Positions 1 through 9,708 are shown, counted from the first letter of the stretch. The stretch: 64,000 nt of DNA from Nitrospirota bacterium (GCA_023476565.1 JAMCVZ010000014.1:1-64000); one strand, 5' to 3'. A program made the numbers and translations. Notes: generated by a model not told the origin, from the letters alone.

Positions 1-116
1 TTTATCGCTAATACTTTCGTTATTGCCGCTGTCAATGTCGTCTTGCCATGGTCTACGTGCCCTATCGTCCCCACATTCGCATGCGGCTTTACTCTCTCAA
101 ATTTTGCCTTAGCCAT
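1..116 (-). CDS. tuf: Translation elongation factor EF-Tu, N-terminal part
   Basis: Only the first 38 codons are in the window; the gene runs off the left edge. The peptide starts [20 protein letters not shown] and continues with the EF-Tu P-loop GHVDHGKTT, so the family assignment is safe. EF-Tu delivers aminoacyl-tRNA to the ribosome in the cytoplasm. The start codon lies a few bases after a GGAGG ribosome site. It is the last visible gene of the str operon, about 100 bases after fusA, and that gap carries an AT-rich inverted repeat. Confidence 0.95.
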   Translation of the reverse strand, partial: MAKAKFERVKPHANVGTIGHVDHGKTTLTAAITKVLAI

Positions 117-131
117 TTCTCCTCCTTAATG

Positions 132-202
132 AAGATCAAAAATCAAATATCAAAAATTAAAATTATGGAATTCATTATTTTTACATTTTGCTTTTTGATC
201 TT
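132..202. repeat. AT-rich inverted repeat between fusA and tuf
   Basis: The arms AAGATCAAAAA (132-142) and TTTTTGATCTT (192-202) are perfect inverted repeats separated by about 50 AT-rich bases full of AAAT/ATTT words. The element resembles the AT-rich intergenic elements near 51.5, 52.4, 53.5 and 57.0 kb in composition, but not closely in sequence. No promoter is obvious in it. Confidence 0.5.
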
Positions 203-216
203 TGCATTTTCAATTA

Positions 217-2295
217 CTATCCTTTAACTTTTGCCACAATCCCTTCCATTATGCTCTTCGGAACATCTTCATAATGGGAGAATTGCATGGTATATGTCGC
301 CCTTCCCTGGGTCTTTGATCTGAGGTCGGTAGCGTATCCGAACATTTCAGAAAGAGGGACCATCGACTTTATTACCTGGGAGTTGCCCCTCTTTTCCATC
401 GATTGAATCTTGCCGCGTCTCGAATTCAGATCACCGATTACATCCCCCATGTACTCCTCGGGGGTGACGACCTCCACGCTCATTATGGGCTCCAGCAGCA
501 CCAGTTGCGCCCTCTTGGCGCCTTCTTTGAAGGCCATGGAGCCTGCTATCTTGAACGCCATTTCAGAGGAGTCAACCTCATGGTAAGAACCGTCGAACAG
601 GGTAACCTTTATATCAACGAGCGGATAACCGGCAAGGACGCCTCCGTCCATAGCCTCTTTCATGCCCTTTTCCACTGCCGGTACGTACTCCCTCGGTATG
701 GCGCCGCCGACTACCTTATTGACAAACTCAAAACCTTTGCCCCTCTCAAGCGGCTCCATATCTATCCATACGTGGCCATACTGGCCGCGGCCGCCCGACT
801 GCCTGACGAATTTGCCTTCCACTTTCCTGGCAGGGCTCTTGATCGTCTCTTTGTATGCGACCTGGGGCTTGCCTACGTTAGCGCCCACCTTGAATTCCCT
901 CATCAACCTGTCGACAATTATCTCCAGGTGAAGCTCACCCATTCCCGATATAATCGTCTGCCCGGTCTCTTCATTATAGGAGACTTTAAAGGAGGGGTCC
1001 TCCTGGGCAAGCTTTGCCAGGGACATGGACAATTTTTCCTGATCCGCTTTTGTCTTCGGCTCGATGGCCACCGAAATAACCGGTTCCGGGAATTCGATGG
1101 ATTCAAGGATTATCGGCTTGTTCTCATCACACAGGGTATCGCCGGTCAATGTGCTCTTCAAGCCTACGATCGCCGCAATATCTCCCGCCCTTACTTCCTT
1201 GATCTCTTCCCTTTTATTGGCATGCATTTTCAGGAGCCTGCCTATTCTCTCTTTTGTGTCCTTTGTGGAGTTATACACATAAGAGCCCGCATTCAAAACG
1301 CCTGAATAAACCCTCACGAATGCAAGCTGTCCCACATACGGGTCCGTCATTATTTTAAAGGCAAGGGCCGAAAACGGCTCGCTGTCGGACGGCTTCCTTA
1401 CTATCTCGCTGTTATCTTTCGGGTCCAGTCCAGTCATGGGAGGGACATCCAGGGGGGACGGCAGGTAGTCGACTATTGCGTCGAGCAAAAGCTGGACCCC
1501 TTTATTCTTAAAGGCCGAACCGCACAGCACGGGGGTTATCTTCAGATCTATCGCCCCCTGCCGCAGCGCCTTTTTTATTTCATCAGCGGATATCTCCCCG
1601 CCGGAGAGATATTTTTCCATTATGGTCTCATCAACATCGGAAATCGCCTCGAGCATTTTTTCCCTGAATTCCTTTGCTTTGGCCGCGTATTCCGACGGTA
1701 TTTCATCCTCTACATACTTTGCGCCGAGGGTCTCATCGTCGAAATAAAACGCCCTCATCGTAACAAGGTCTATCGAACCTCTCAATTTATCCTCGCTCCC
1801 GATGGGGATCTGTACGGGAACAGGCCGCGCACCCAGCTTCTCCACCATGCTGTCGACAGCCATGAAGAAGTCCGCCCCGACCCTGTCCATCTTGTTTATG
1901 AAGGCAATCCTCGGCACACCATATTTATTGGCCTGCCTCCAGACGGTCTCGGACTGCGGCTCGACACCGGCGACGCCGTCAAAAACAGCAACCGCCCCGT
2001 CAAGAACCCTCAATGAGCGCTCGACCTCAATAGTAAAATCCACGTGGCCGGGGGTATCGATTATGTTAACCACATGATCCCTCCATGAGCATGTCGTTGC
2101 AGCCGATGTTATGGTAATGCCCCTTTCCTGCTCCTGGACCATCCAGTCCATCACTGCGGTGCCGTCATGCACTTCGCCTATCTTATAGGTAACACCCGTG
2201 TAATACAGTATGCGTTCCGTAGTAGTAGTCTTGCCGGCATCTATATGCGCCATAATGCCGATATTCCGCGTTCTCTCTAATGGTACTCTCGACAT
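217..2295 (-). CDS. fusA: Elongation factor G
   Basis: This 692-residue GTPase catalyses ribosomal translocation. The P-loop AHIDAGKTT is at residues 16-24, followed by the switch region [19 protein letters not shown] and NKMDR. Domains II-V follow, with the domain IV signature [11 protein letters not shown]. The length matches bacterial EF-G, and it looks like the canonical translational form. It lies 15 bases downstream of rpsG in the order rpsL-rpsG-fusA-tuf. No internal disruption is visible. It is probably transcribed from the promoter upstream of rpsL. Confidence 0.98.
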   Translation of the reverse strand: MSRVPLERTRNIGIMAHIDAGKTTTTERILYYTGVTYKIGEVHDGTAVMDWMVQEQERGITITSAATTCSWRDHVVNIIDTPGHVDFTIEVERSLRVLDGAVAVFDGVAGVEPQSETVWRQANKYGVPRIAFINKMDRVGADFFMAVDSMVEKLGARPVPVQIPIGSEDKLRGSIDLVTMRAFYFDDETLGAKYVEDEIPSEYAAKAKEFREKMLEAISDVDETIMEKYLSGGEISADEIKKALRQGAIDLKITPVLCGSAFKNKGVQLLLDAIVDYLPSPLDVPPMTGLDPKDNSEIVRKPSDSEPFSALAFKIMTDPYVGQLAFVRVYSGVLNAGSYVYNSTKDTKERIGRLLKMHANKREEIKEVRAGDIAAIVGLKSTLTGDTLCDENKPIILESIEFPEPVISVAIEPKTKADQEKLSMSLAKLAQEDPSFKVSYNEETGQTIISGMGELHLEIIVDRLMREFKVGANVGKPQVAYKETIKSPARKVEGKFVRQSGGRGQYGHVWIDMEPLERGKGFEFVNKVVGGAIPREYVPAVEKGMKEAMDGGVLAGYPLVDIKVTLFDGSYHEVDSSEMAFKIAGSMAFKEGAKRAQLVLLEPIMSVEVVTPEEYMGDVIGDLNSRRGKIQSMEKRGNSQVIKSMVPLSEMFGYATDLRSKTQGRATYTMQFSHYEDVPKSIMEGIVAKVKG

Positions 2296-2310
2296 CAGAT
2301 TCGGATCTCC

Positions 2311-2781
2311 TTACCACCTGTAATGCGCAAAAGCCCTGTTCGCTTCCGCCATCCTGTGCGTGTCTTCCTTTTTCTTTACAGAGGCGCCGGTATTGTTGTA
2401 AGCATCGAACAATTCCCCGGCAATCCTCTCACGCATGGTCTTTTCCTTGCGTGCGCGTGCGTAGCTGACGATCCATCTCAAGGCAAGGGCGATCTTTCTC
2501 TGAGGCCTGACCTCCATGGGAACCTGATATGTTGCACCGCCGACCCTCCTCGGTTTCACCTCGAGGAGCGGCTTGACATTCTCGACTGCTGCCTTAAATG
2601 CTTTTAATGCGTCCGTCCCTGTCTTATCCTTCAGAATATCGAATGCCCCGTAACATATCTTTTCAGCAGTGGACATTTTTCCATCTTTTAACAGGACGGA
2701 AACGAACCTGCTTACCAGCTTGCTGTTATATTTGGGATCGGGTAAAATTTCTCTTTTCTCAGCTACTCTTCTTCTTGCCAT
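2311..2781 (-). CDS. rpsG: 30S ribosomal protein S7
   Basis: The 156-residue protein starts [20 protein letters not shown], which is typical of S7. It also has the conserved [16 protein letters not shown] stretch and ends in a basic tail (FAHYRW). S7 nucleates assembly of the 3' major domain of 16S rRNA. It lies between rpsL (58-base gap) and fusA (15-base gap) in the classical str operon. Length and start are standard. Confidence 0.98.
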   Translation of the reverse strand: MARRRVAEKREILPDPKYNSKLVSRFVSVLLKDGKMSTAEKICYGAFDILKDKTGTDALKAFKAAVENVKPLLEVKPRRVGGATYQVPMEVRPQRKIALALRWIVSYARARKEKTMRERIAGELFDAYNNTGASVKKKEDTHRMAEANRAFAHYRW

Positions 2782-2839
2782 GTATCTTGCTCCGGAATCG
2801 TTCCCGCAGGATTATGCGGGGAATCTTTATTTTACTCCC

Positions 2840-3211
2840 TTACTTGGGCCTCTTTGCTCCGTACTTGGATCTCCCCTGCTTCCTGTCGGCCACACCGGCA
2901 CAATCAAGCGTGCCCCTCAGGATGTGATACCTGACGCCGGGAAGATCCTTGACCCTGCCGCCCCTGATTAATACTATCGAATGCTCCTGAAGGTTATGCC
3001 CTACACCGGGGATGTATGCAGTGACCTCCATAGCGTTTGTAAGCCTTACCCTCGCAACTTTCCTCAGAGCGGAGTTCGGCTTCTTGGGTGTTGTTGTATA
3101 AACCCTCACGCAAACGCCGCGCTTCTGGGGACAGTTCTTAAGGGCAGGACTCTTGGTTTTCCTTTCAACCCTCTTACGCCCGTTCTTAACCAACTGTGCA
3201 ATTGTAGGCAA
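2840..3211 (-). CDS. rpsL: 30S ribosomal protein S12
   Basis: This 123-residue protein starts [14 protein letters not shown] and has the decoding-centre loops [12 protein letters not shown] and [11 protein letters not shown], where streptomycin-resistance mutations fall in other bacteria. Both loops carry the ordinary sensitive-type lysines. It is the first gene of the minus-strand str operon, and a TTGACA-type promoter lies about 70-100 bases upstream. Confidence 0.98.
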   Translation of the reverse strand: MPTIAQLVKNGRKRVERKTKSPALKNCPQKRGVCVRVYTTTPKKPNSALRKVARVRLTNAMEVTAYIPGVGHNLQEHSIVLIRGGRVKDLPGVRYHILRGTLDCAGVADRKQGRSKYGAKRPK

Positions 3212-3279
3212 TTTTCCTCCAAACTTTTACAAAACCGATTATACTTAAAGAATGCTCCGATTTATCGGAAAACCTGTTA

Positions 3280-3308
3280 AGCTTACCAGAGAAAATTCAA
3301 TTTGTCAA
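3280..3308 (-). promoter_or_regulatory. Sigma-70-type promoter of the str operon
   Basis: On the minus strand, TTGACA (3303-3308) is followed after 17 bases by TAAGCT (3280-3285). It lies about 70 bases upstream of the rpsL start and faces into the operon. The -35 box is perfect and the -10 box is weak. Confidence 0.6.
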
Positions 3309-3436
3309 GCTTTTTGAATGAATTTCTCTTGCAAACGCCGATAAGCAAGAAACTAAAGTATAACATATTAATTTGGGCCAAATAAAGTAAAATCTTTATG
3401 ATATAATTTTTCAGTTGCACCGGGGGGGCAGAGCGT

Positions 3437-3538
3437 ATGAGAAGAGCGCGTTATCGAGGGGCAGTCGTTACTATTATAATACTTTCAACGGTGTTGGTGT
3501 CAACGCCGTGGGCGGAAATACAAGGGGGAAAACCATGA
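3437..3538 (+). other. Signal-peptide-like 33-codon reading frame before the MBL gene
   Basis: An ATG at 3437 opens 33 codons that read like a signal peptide: a basic start (MRRARYRG), a hydrophobic core (AVVTIIILSTVLVSTPWA) and a possible cleavage site after PWA. It ends in a TGA that overlaps the ATG of the next gene (ATGA). Inserting one G in the GGGGG run at about 3522-3526 would fuse it in frame to the MBL protein. It may therefore be a frameshifted leader of an exported form, or a small translationally coupled reading frame. The ribosome site is weak. Confidence 0.35.
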
Positions 3539-4164
3539 TTCAGAATATTCATTGGCTCGGGCATGATACGTTCAAGATAACCGGGGATAAGATAATCTAT
3601 ACCGATCCGTTCAAGATCAAACAAAAGGATACCGCGGATATCATTCTCATAACGCATGAGCACTTCGACCATTGCTCCCCGGGGGACATCGAAAAGATCG
3701 TGGGACCCGACACCGTAATAGTCACCGTGTCCGACTGCGCCGGCAAGCTGGCGGGGGGCAAGCCGGGGAATATCAGGACGGTGGAGCCGGGCGATATTAT
3801 AAATGTACAGGGGATCGATATCGAGGCCGTGCCCGCATACAATACCGATAAGAAATTCCATACAAAGGACAGGGGATGGGTCGGGTATATCTTTACGGTA
3901 AACGGCCGGCGAATATACATTGCCGGCGACACGGACCACATCCCTGAAATGAAGACCTTCAAAGACATCGATATTGCGCTGCTCCCGGTTTCAGGCACCT
4001 ATGTCATGACAGCGGAAGAAGCGGCCAGGGCAGCGCTTGATATAAAGCCAGCGCTTGCCGTCCCGATGCATTACGGCTCCATTGTCGGCGGTAAAAACGA
4101 TGCGGAGCGCTTTGCAAAAGAATTGAAAGGGAAGATAGAAGTCGTACTATTGAATGAGGAATGA
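3535..4164 (+). CDS. MBL-fold metal-dependent hydrolase (UPF0173 type)
   Basis: A 209-residue metallo-beta-lactamase-fold protein. It begins MIQNIHWLGHDTFKI, carries the metal-binding THEHFDH motif near residue 40, then AGDTDHIPEM and PMHYGSIVG, as in the UPF0173/YtkL group. The substrate is unknown. The ATG at 3535 was chosen because it follows AGGGGG and matches the usual family start; a longer frame from a TTG at 3415 lacks support. A TATAAT-like box lies at 3402-3407. The stop overlaps the birA start by four bases. A signal-peptide-like reading frame immediately upstream raises the possibility that the intact protein is exported. Confidence 0.85.
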   Translation: MIQNIHWLGHDTFKITGDKIIYTDPFKIKQKDTADIILITHEHFDHCSPGDIEKIVGPDTVIVTVSDCAGKLAGGKPGNIRTVEPGDIINVQGIDIEAVPAYNTDKKFHTKDRGWVGYIFTVNGRRIYIAGDTDHIPEMKTFKDIDIALLPVSGTYVMTAEEAARAALDIKPALAVPMHYGSIVGGKNDAERFAKELKGKIEVVLLNEE

Positions 4165-5171
4165 TGTCCCCCAAAATAAAAAATGAAGCGGTTGTCGATC
4201 TGCTGCAGAAAAAGAAATCCGCCTTCGTGTCGGGCACTGAGATTGCGGGTGCGCTGGGGGTCTCACGGGCAGCCGTATGGAAAAAGATCAACCGCCTTAA
4301 AAAAAGCGGGTACACAATCGAGGCGTCGCGTGCAAAAGGGTACAGGCTGACGGAAGTCCCGGGACTGTCCATAGAGGAAATAAGGAATGCCCTCTCCGGC
4401 CGCCCCAGAATAATCGGCGGGGAGATAATCTTTTACGATACCGTCAGCTCTACGAATACTATTGCAGCGGAGCTTGCCGGAAAAGCCTCATCAGGCGGAG
4501 AAGGCTGTACGGAAGGCACGGTCATCATTGCCGACGGGCAGACCGGAGGGCGGGGAAGGCGCGGGAGAGCGTGGGTGTCCCCTCCGGGAAAAAATGTATA
4601 CATGAGCATCATAGTGACGCCCGGTGTCCCCCCGGTGCAGGCGGCCGTTCTGACCCTTATGACTGCGGTCGCCTGCGCGTCGGCCATCAGGAGGCTTTCC
4701 CCTGTTCCGGTTTCAATAAAGTGGCCCAACGATCTGATGGTATCGGACAGAAAGCTGGGGGGAATACTCACGGAAATCAAGGCCGATATGGACCGGATAT
4801 CCTATGCGGTAATCGGAATCGGGGTGAATATCAATCTCGAGGTGGACGATGCCCCTGACGACATCAGGTCAATCGCGACATCGCTGAAATATGAAACCGG
4901 CCGGCCCCAATCAAGGACGAAATATGCAATAGAAATACTGGACGAGATGGAAAAATGGTACGGCATCTTTATGAAAGAAGGCAAGAGGCCTGTACTGGAA
5001 GAATGGTTGCGATTGACATCCACTATCGGCAAAACGGTAAACGTAACCATCGGGGATACTCTACTAACGGGGACTGCGGAAAAGATAAACGATGAAGGGA
5101 TGCTGATGCTCAGGCTTTCTGATAATTCATTGAAGGTAATAAGCTCGGGAGATGTTACGGTACTCAGATGA
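4161..5171 (+). CDS. birA: Bifunctional biotin-[acetyl-CoA-carboxylase] ligase / biotin repressor
   Basis: A 336-residue protein. Residues about 1-65 form a winged helix-turn-helix (VSGTEIAGALGVSRAAVWKK). The catalytic domain contains the biotinyl-adenylate loop GGRGRRGRAW and the lysine-containing KWPNDLM, followed by KLGGILTE. A C-terminal SH3-like cap is present (GTAEKINDEGMLMLRL). It activates biotin to biotinyl-AMP and attaches it to biotin-dependent carboxylases. The N-terminal domain implies that it also represses biotin genes, though no bio operator was seen here. It overlaps the MBL gene by four bases and coaX by four bases, so the three are probably co-translated. Confidence 0.95.
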   Translation: MMSPKIKNEAVVDLLQKKKSAFVSGTEIAGALGVSRAAVWKKINRLKKSGYTIEASRAKGYRLTEVPGLSIEEIRNALSGRPRIIGGEIIFYDTVSSTNTIAAELAGKASSGGEGCTEGTVIIADGQTGGRGRRGRAWVSPPGKNVYMSIIVTPGVPPVQAAVLTLMTAVACASAIRRLSPVPVSIKWPNDLMVSDRKLGGILTEIKADMDRISYAVIGIGVNINLEVDDAPDDIRSIATSLKYETGRPQSRTKYAIEILDEMEKWYGIFMKEGKRPVLEEWLRLTSTIGKTVNVTIGDTLLTGTAEKINDEGMLMLRLSDNSLKVISSGDVTVLR

Positions 5172-5983
5172 ATGCCCTCCTTGCTGTCGACATAGGCAAC
5201 TCCACAATCGGCTTCGGCCTGTTTCCGGAGCCGGCGGGGGACGCCGGGCTTTTTATCAGGAAGATACCTGTACGTCCTGTCAGGTCACCCCGCACGTACA
5301 GGAAGGTCATTGCCGGGTTGCTCAAGGAGACGGCTCCGAACACCCATCAGCGGGGTCCCGGGCCCGGAAATTATACAATAAACACCATAATCTCCTCTGT
5401 TGTACCGTCCCTCAACAGGGTCCTTGCGGAATCCCTGAGCTCATTATCCGAAGAAAAGCCCTTGATGGTCAGTTCACGGTTAAACAGCGGCCTCACCTTT
5501 GAAACAGAGCGCCCGGAAGAAACAGGCGCCGACAGGATTGCCAATGCCGTAGCAGGCTACTCTTATACGAAAGGGCCGGTCGCTGTTGCAGATTTCGGGA
5601 CCGCTACCACGCTGACCATTGTAGGCAAAAAGCGGAATTTCCTCGGAGGCGCGATACTGCCGGGGATACAGCTCATGCGGAAATCACTGCGTGCGGAGAC
5701 CGCAAAGCTCCCCCTCATCGACCTCACGAGGCCGGAAAGAGCCCTGGGAAAGAGCACCGTCTCATCCATAGCATCCGGAATAGTGTTCGGGACAGTGGGA
5801 GCAGTTGAAATCCTTGTAAAAAGTATGGAGAAAGAGCTTGATTTTAAGTTACAATTGGTTCTGACAGGCGGTAATGCGCAGCTTGTGGCGCCCTTGATTA
5901 AACGGGACCACAAACTGATACCCGATCTTACCTTCGAGGGATTGAGGTTGATCTATTTAAGGACAGTAGCCAGCAGCCGGTAG
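5168..5983 (+). CDS. coaX: Type III pantothenate kinase
   Basis: A 271-residue ASKHA-fold kinase that phosphorylates pantothenate in the first step of CoA synthesis. The N-terminal phosphate loop DIGNSTIGFG, the ETGADRIANA segment and ADFGTATTLT are type III (CoaX) signatures. The birA-coaX pair is common in bacteria. It starts within the birA stop (ATGA overlap). Stop at 5983; the following intergenic stretch carries a repeat. Confidence 0.95.
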   Translation: MNALLAVDIGNSTIGFGLFPEPAGDAGLFIRKIPVRPVRSPRTYRKVIAGLLKETAPNTHQRGPGPGNYTINTIISSVVPSLNRVLAESLSSLSEEKPLMVSSRLNSGLTFETERPEETGADRIANAVAGYSYTKGPVAVADFGTATTLTIVGKKRNFLGGAILPGIQLMRKSLRAETAKLPLIDLTRPERALGKSTVSSIASGIVFGTVGAVEILVKSMEKELDFKLQLVLTGGNAQLVAPLIKRDHKLIPDLTFEGLRLIYLRTVASSR

Positions 5984-6066
5984 TCAGCAGCACGGGAGCA
6001 AAGAGATTTCAAAGAGTATAATGATTGATACCCCGGCTACCGGCTACATACGACTGGCTACTATAA
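5969..6066. repeat. Imperfect palindromic intergenic repeat between coaX and galT
   Basis: An AGTAGCCAG/CCGGTAG stretch near the coaX stop is mirrored near 6035-6062 by CTACCGGCT and CTGGCTACT, giving an imperfect inverted repeat with a spacer of roughly 40-60 bases. The left arm overlaps the last codons of coaX. It has the architecture of the other short palindromic elements in this window. Confidence 0.5.
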
Positions 6067-6076
6067 AGGACCGGCA

Positions 6077-7102
6077 ATGCACGAATTGAGAAAAGATCCT
6101 TTGCTTGGCAAGTGGATAGCTGTATTGAGTGACTCAAAGGGACCCGATTTCTATCTTGAAAAAAATGCGGAACACCCGGCTCACGGTCCGGACGATGAAG
6201 GCAGTTGCATACTCTGTGCGGGAAGAGAGCATGAGGCCGGCAGAGAGATATTCGCCATACGGGGAGGCAATCCGCCGGATTGGTACACGAGAGTAATTCC
6301 CCAGACCTCCCCCCTGTTTCAGATTGAAGGAGAGCTCGGGAGAAGGGGCGTCGGGATGTACGACAGGATGAACAGCATCGGCGCCAACGAGATTATCATC
6401 GAATCCCCGCAGCATACCATCTGCGCGGAAGATTCGGGCATTGCCCAGATGTCCCGTGTAATCACAACCTACAAATACCGCCTTTCAGAGCTCGAAAAAG
6501 ATCCGCGGCTCAGATATACGCACCTCTGCAAGGACTGCGGGAGGGCGGCGGGAGAGGGTTACCGTCATCCCCATTCCCAGATAATCGCCACCCCTGTGAT
6601 ACCCAAAGGAATCAAGGACGAGCTTGACGGTGCAAAGGCATATTTTTATTATAAGGAGCGCTGCATATTCTGCGACATAGCGGATGAGGAAATGAGAACA
6701 GGGAAGAGAATAATCATGGATACAGCCAACTTTATCGCGTTCACGCCGTTCGCCCCGAGGTTTCCCTTTGAATACTGGATACTTCCCAAGAAACATAATT
6801 GCGCTTTTCAGGACATACGGAATGAGGAGGTGGAAGACCTCGGTTTTATCCTGATGTCCACCTTAAAGAAAATGAAATATGTACTGCACGATCCTCCTTA
6901 CAGCTACGTGCTGCACACGGCGCCGAACAGGGTCCCGAGAAAAGACCACTGGCATACGCTCGGTGACGATTTTCACTGGCATATAGAGGTGATGCCGCAG
7001 CTCCTGAAGAAAAGCGGATTTGAACTGAGCTCGGAATTCTACATAATGGCAACATCACCCGAAGATGCAGCGGATTATCTTAAGGGGGCATCGCCCCTTT
7101 GA
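6077..7102 (+). CDS. galT: Galactose-1-phosphate uridylyltransferase family protein
   Basis: A 341-residue HIT-superfamily protein. It has Cys pairs for metal (CILC near residue 46, CKDC near 152, CIFC in the second half), the active-site HPHSQ motif near residue 167 and a second HWHIEV motif near the C-terminus. GalT transfers UMP between UDP-glucose and galactose-1-phosphate (Leloir pathway). Relatives in anaerobes can act as ADP-glucose:phosphate adenylyltransferases, so the exact nucleotide is uncertain. An AAAGGA ribosome site precedes the ATG. The last codons form a hairpin (GGGGGC/GCCCC). Confidence 0.85.
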   Translation: MHELRKDPLLGKWIAVLSDSKGPDFYLEKNAEHPAHGPDDEGSCILCAGREHEAGREIFAIRGGNPPDWYTRVIPQTSPLFQIEGELGRRGVGMYDRMNSIGANEIIIESPQHTICAEDSGIAQMSRVITTYKYRLSELEKDPRLRYTHLCKDCGRAAGEGYRHPHSQIIATPVIPKGIKDELDGAKAYFYYKERCIFCDIADEEMRTGKRIIMDTANFIAFTPFAPRFPFEYWILPKKHNCAFQDIRNEEVEDLGFILMSTLKKMKYVLHDPPYSYVLHTAPNRVPRKDHWHTLGDDFHWHIEVMPQLLKKSGFELSSEFYIMATSPEDAADYLKGASPL

Positions 7103-7212
7103 CCCCGGTGAGGGGAGAATATCATTTATAAAAGCTTGGGGATAACACCCCTCAAGAGAGATTCCCCGGTTAATTCCTGATAATTGTGGGAACAGCAAGG
7201 AGGGTTACTCTT

Positions 7213-7662
7213 ATGTTGGTGAAAAGGATTCTTTTTCCGACGGACTTTTCAGAAGGGGCATTGAGCGCGTTGCCGTATGCCGTCGACCTGGCGAAGAACT
7301 GCGGGGCAAAGCTGTACATGCTGCATGTAGTTTATGATATTGCAACCGCGTCCGGACTGTATGTGCCCCATGTCTCTGTCGATGAGATGTACAAAGAGCT
7401 TGAGGCCAGTGCAAAAAAGGAGCTTGAGAATTTCGGCCTTGAAGAGAGGAGAGGCGTCAAGGACGTTGAATACAGCGTACTGCGCGGCACTCCCTACGAG
7501 GAGATCCTGAAATTCGCACGTGAAAATAATGTCGATATGATCGTGCTCGGAACCCACGGGAGAAAAGGACTCGACAGGTTTCTGTTCGGAAGCACCGCTG
7601 AAAAAGTCGTGCGGTATGCCGCATGCCCTGTACTGACGGTAAGGGGGACGCAGAAACAATAA
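7213..7662 (+). CDS. Universal stress protein, UspA family
   Basis: A 149-residue single-domain Usp. The C-terminal nucleotide-binding signature GTHGRKGLDRFLFGS fits G-x2-G-x9-G-S, so ATP binding is likely. The N-terminus VKRILFPTDFSEGA is typical. The ATG at 7213 follows AAGGAGGG and was preferred to a GTG at 7186. Usp proteins are cytoplasmic dimers induced by stress; the specific role is not known. A 15-bp inverted repeat follows the stop. Confidence 0.92.
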   Translation: MLVKRILFPTDFSEGALSALPYAVDLAKNCGAKLYMLHVVYDIATASGLYVPHVSVDEMYKELEASAKKELENFGLEERRGVKDVEYSVLRGTPYEEILKFARENNVDMIVLGTHGRKGLDRFLFGSTAEKVVRYAACPVLTVRGTQKQ

Positions 7663-7670
7663 CGAGTTAA

Positions 7671-7755
7671 GAGTAACAAGTAACGAGTTAAAAGATAAGA
7701 AGGAATCCGGAAACTTGTTACTCGTTACCGTCTTCAGGCCCGTTACTTGTTACTC
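7671..7755. repeat. Intergenic inverted repeat with 15-bp perfect arms
   Basis: GAGTAACAAGTAACG (7671-7685) is repeated inverted at 7741-7755, and further GTTACTCG words occur between them. It fills the gap between the usp gene and the flavoprotein gene and replaces a recognisable ribosome site for the latter. Probably a short non-coding repeat; no transposase is nearby. Confidence 0.65.
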
Positions 7756-7767
7756 GTCACTGAGCTT

Positions 7768-8928
7768 ATGTTACGAACCAATGCCCTTATTATAGGCGGC
7801 GGACCTGCCGGAGCAACGGCCGCGCGTTTTCTTGCCGATAGCGGAGTCGAAACCGTTCTTATCGAAAGGGACCTGTCTTATGTAAAACCGTGCGGCGGGG
7901 GCATGCCGTCCTCGGCGCTCGACGAGCTGCACATACCCAGGAGCGTCGTAAAAAAAGAGATAGAGAGAATCAGGATAGTTTCCCCCAAAGGGAACGAGGT
8001 GGAAATCGAACTGACAGGCGGCCACCTGTGCATCACTGAACGGGGGGTCCTTGACGCTCAATTAAGAGGCATGGCGCAGGAAAGCGGTGCTTCTATACAG
8101 GAGGGCGAATTTATCGGGTTCGAACAGACAGGCAGGAGCACCGTTTCGATCATCAGGAAAAAAGAGAACAACGAGGAAATTAAGATAACGTCCGATTATG
8201 TCATTGCCGCCGATGGAATAACTTCCAGGGTGGCTTCCGCCCTTAACTACCCCAGGCCCGCTTGTCTTTTCACCATAAGCGCAAAGCTCAAGCATGCCCC
8301 GTTGCCGGAAAGCACAGGCGGAAACGGAGCGTGCGAATTCTGGTTTGGAAAAGAACATGCGTCCCATTTCTATTCGTGGATATTCCCCTCACGGGAATAT
8401 TCATCCATAGGCACCGGAAGCTGCAATGCAAAAGAGCTGGGCAGTTTGCTGGACAGGTTTACCAGGCGAAGGTTCAACACCCCGTTTAAAGACCTTGCCG
8501 AAGGCCATGCTCTTTCAGGAAAAGCGCGGGCCTTCAAAATGCCGGAGTGGAACGGCAAGCTTTTCAATATTGCAAATGTCCTCTTCACCGGAGACGCGGC
8601 GGGCATGGTGATGCCGGTAACGTATGAGGGAATCTATTATGCAATGAAATCCGGCGAGTTTGCGGCGCGTGCCGTCATGGAAGGGAACCCCGAGGTATAC
8701 AAAAAGCTCTGGAAAAACAGATTTTACAAAAGATTTCTCCTGATGAGCAGGATCAGGAGCCGCCTGTTCAAAAGCGACCGGGATATTGAGAAATGGGTGT
8801 CCCTGCACAGAAACCCTGAAATTCAGGAGTTGGCCATGCGGCTGTGGCTTCAGAAAAAACCCGGGAACAGCGCGTTTGTACCGTACATCAACATATTCAA
8901 GAGCATCTTTAAGAGTATGGGCTCATAA
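7768..8928 (+). CDS. Geranylgeranyl-reductase-family FAD-dependent oxidoreductase
   Basis: A 386-residue flavoprotein. The N-terminal Rossmann motif is GGGPAGATAARFLA, then the family-typical KPCGGGMPSSALDE about 45 residues in, and GDAAGMVMPVTYEGI near residue 285 for FAD binding. Members saturate isoprenoid chains or act on related lipids. The substrate here is not determined; menaquinone side-chain or polyprenyl reduction are options. The ATG at 7768 starts seven codons after an alternative upstream start, and neither has a clear ribosome site because of the repeat. It is directly followed by rsmA without a gap. Confidence 0.88.
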   Translation: MLRTNALIIGGGPAGATAARFLADSGVETVLIERDLSYVKPCGGGMPSSALDELHIPRSVVKKEIERIRIVSPKGNEVEIELTGGHLCITERGVLDAQLRGMAQESGASIQEGEFIGFEQTGRSTVSIIRKKENNEEIKITSDYVIAADGITSRVASALNYPRPACLFTISAKLKHAPLPESTGGNGACEFWFGKEHASHFYSWIFPSREYSSIGTGSCNAKELGSLLDRFTRRRFNTPFKDLAEGHALSGKARAFKMPEWNGKLFNIANVLFTGDAAGMVMPVTYEGIYYAMKSGEFAARAVMEGNPEVYKKLWKNRFYKRFLLMSRIRSRLFKSDRDIEKWVSLHRNPEIQELAMRLWLQKKPGNSAFVPYINIFKSIFKSMGS

Positions 8929-9708
8929 ATGGCGAAAAAACACCTCGGGCAGAACTTTCTTTTCGACCCGTCAATTCTGCACAGAATAATTGAAGTCTCA
9001 GGAATCACATCCGGCGACACCGTTGTTGAAATAGGCCCCGGACACGGGAGCCTTACGGCGCTTCTGGCAAAAGTTGCGAAAAAGGTCGTCGCTGTCGAGC
9101 TCGATGTCGAACTCTATGAAAAGTTGAAGGAAGATTCCCGTTTTCCCGATAACGTCGAGTTTGTCCACAGCGATGCGCTCAAATTCCCCTACGAGAAGCT
9201 GGAACAGTTCAAGGTTGTCGCGAATATTCCCTATTACATAACCACCCCCATAATATTCAGGCTTATCGAGGCGAAGAACAGCCTGAAATCCATGACCTTG
9301 ACGATACAGAAGGAGGTGGCCCGGAGGATCGTCGCAAAGCCGCATACGAAAGAATACGGTGTGCTGACGGTCGCCATCCAGTACTACGCAGAACCGAAAC
9401 TCGAGTTTATCATCCCCCGGGGGGCTTTCAGACCCGTTCCGAAAGTCGATTCCGCGGTTATCCGCATGGACATGATCGAGAGCCCAAGGGTAAAGGTGAC
9501 GGAAGAGAAACTGTTTTTCAGAATAGTAAAGACCGCGTTTTCACAGCGCAGGAAGACCCTGGCCAATGCCTTAAAGCCGGTCTCAAAGGATATAAAGGAG
9601 CTCCTCATGCTCTCGGGCATCGATCCCACCAGGCGTGCGGAGACCCTGAGTATAGAGGAATTTGCAGCCCTAACGAATCGTCTCTCTAAAAATAAATCAT
9701 CCGGATAA
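8929..9708 (+). CDS. rsmA: 16S rRNA (adenine1518/1519-N6) dimethyltransferase
   Basis: A 259-residue KsgA-type methyltransferase. It starts AKKHLGQNFLFDPSIL, has the SAM motif VEIGPGHGSLTALL near residue 38, and the catalytic NIPYYI motif near residue 101. It dimethylates two adjacent adenines near the 3' end of 16S rRNA during 30S maturation. The ATG follows the stop of the preceding gene immediately. A strong hairpin lies about 85 bases downstream. Confidence 0.96.
   Translation: MAKKHLGQNFLFDPSILHRIIEVSGITSGDTVVEIGPGHGSLTALLAKVAKKVVAVELDVELYEKLKEDSRFPDNVEFVHSDALKFPYEKLEQFKVVANIPYYITTPIIFRLIEAKNSLKSMTLTIQKEVARRIVAKPHTKEYGVLTVAIQYYAEPKLEFIIPRGAFRPVPKVDSAVIRMDMIESPRVKVTEEKLFFRIVKTAFSQRRKTLANALKPVSKDIKELLMLSGIDPTRRAETLSIEEFAALTNRLSKNKSSG

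Noticed and set aside
403-1305. A 300-codon open frame on the plus strand over fusA
   Set aside because: It lies antisense to the well-conserved EF-G gene, has no family resemblance and no ribosome site; long antisense frames are a by-product of the GC-rich third positions.
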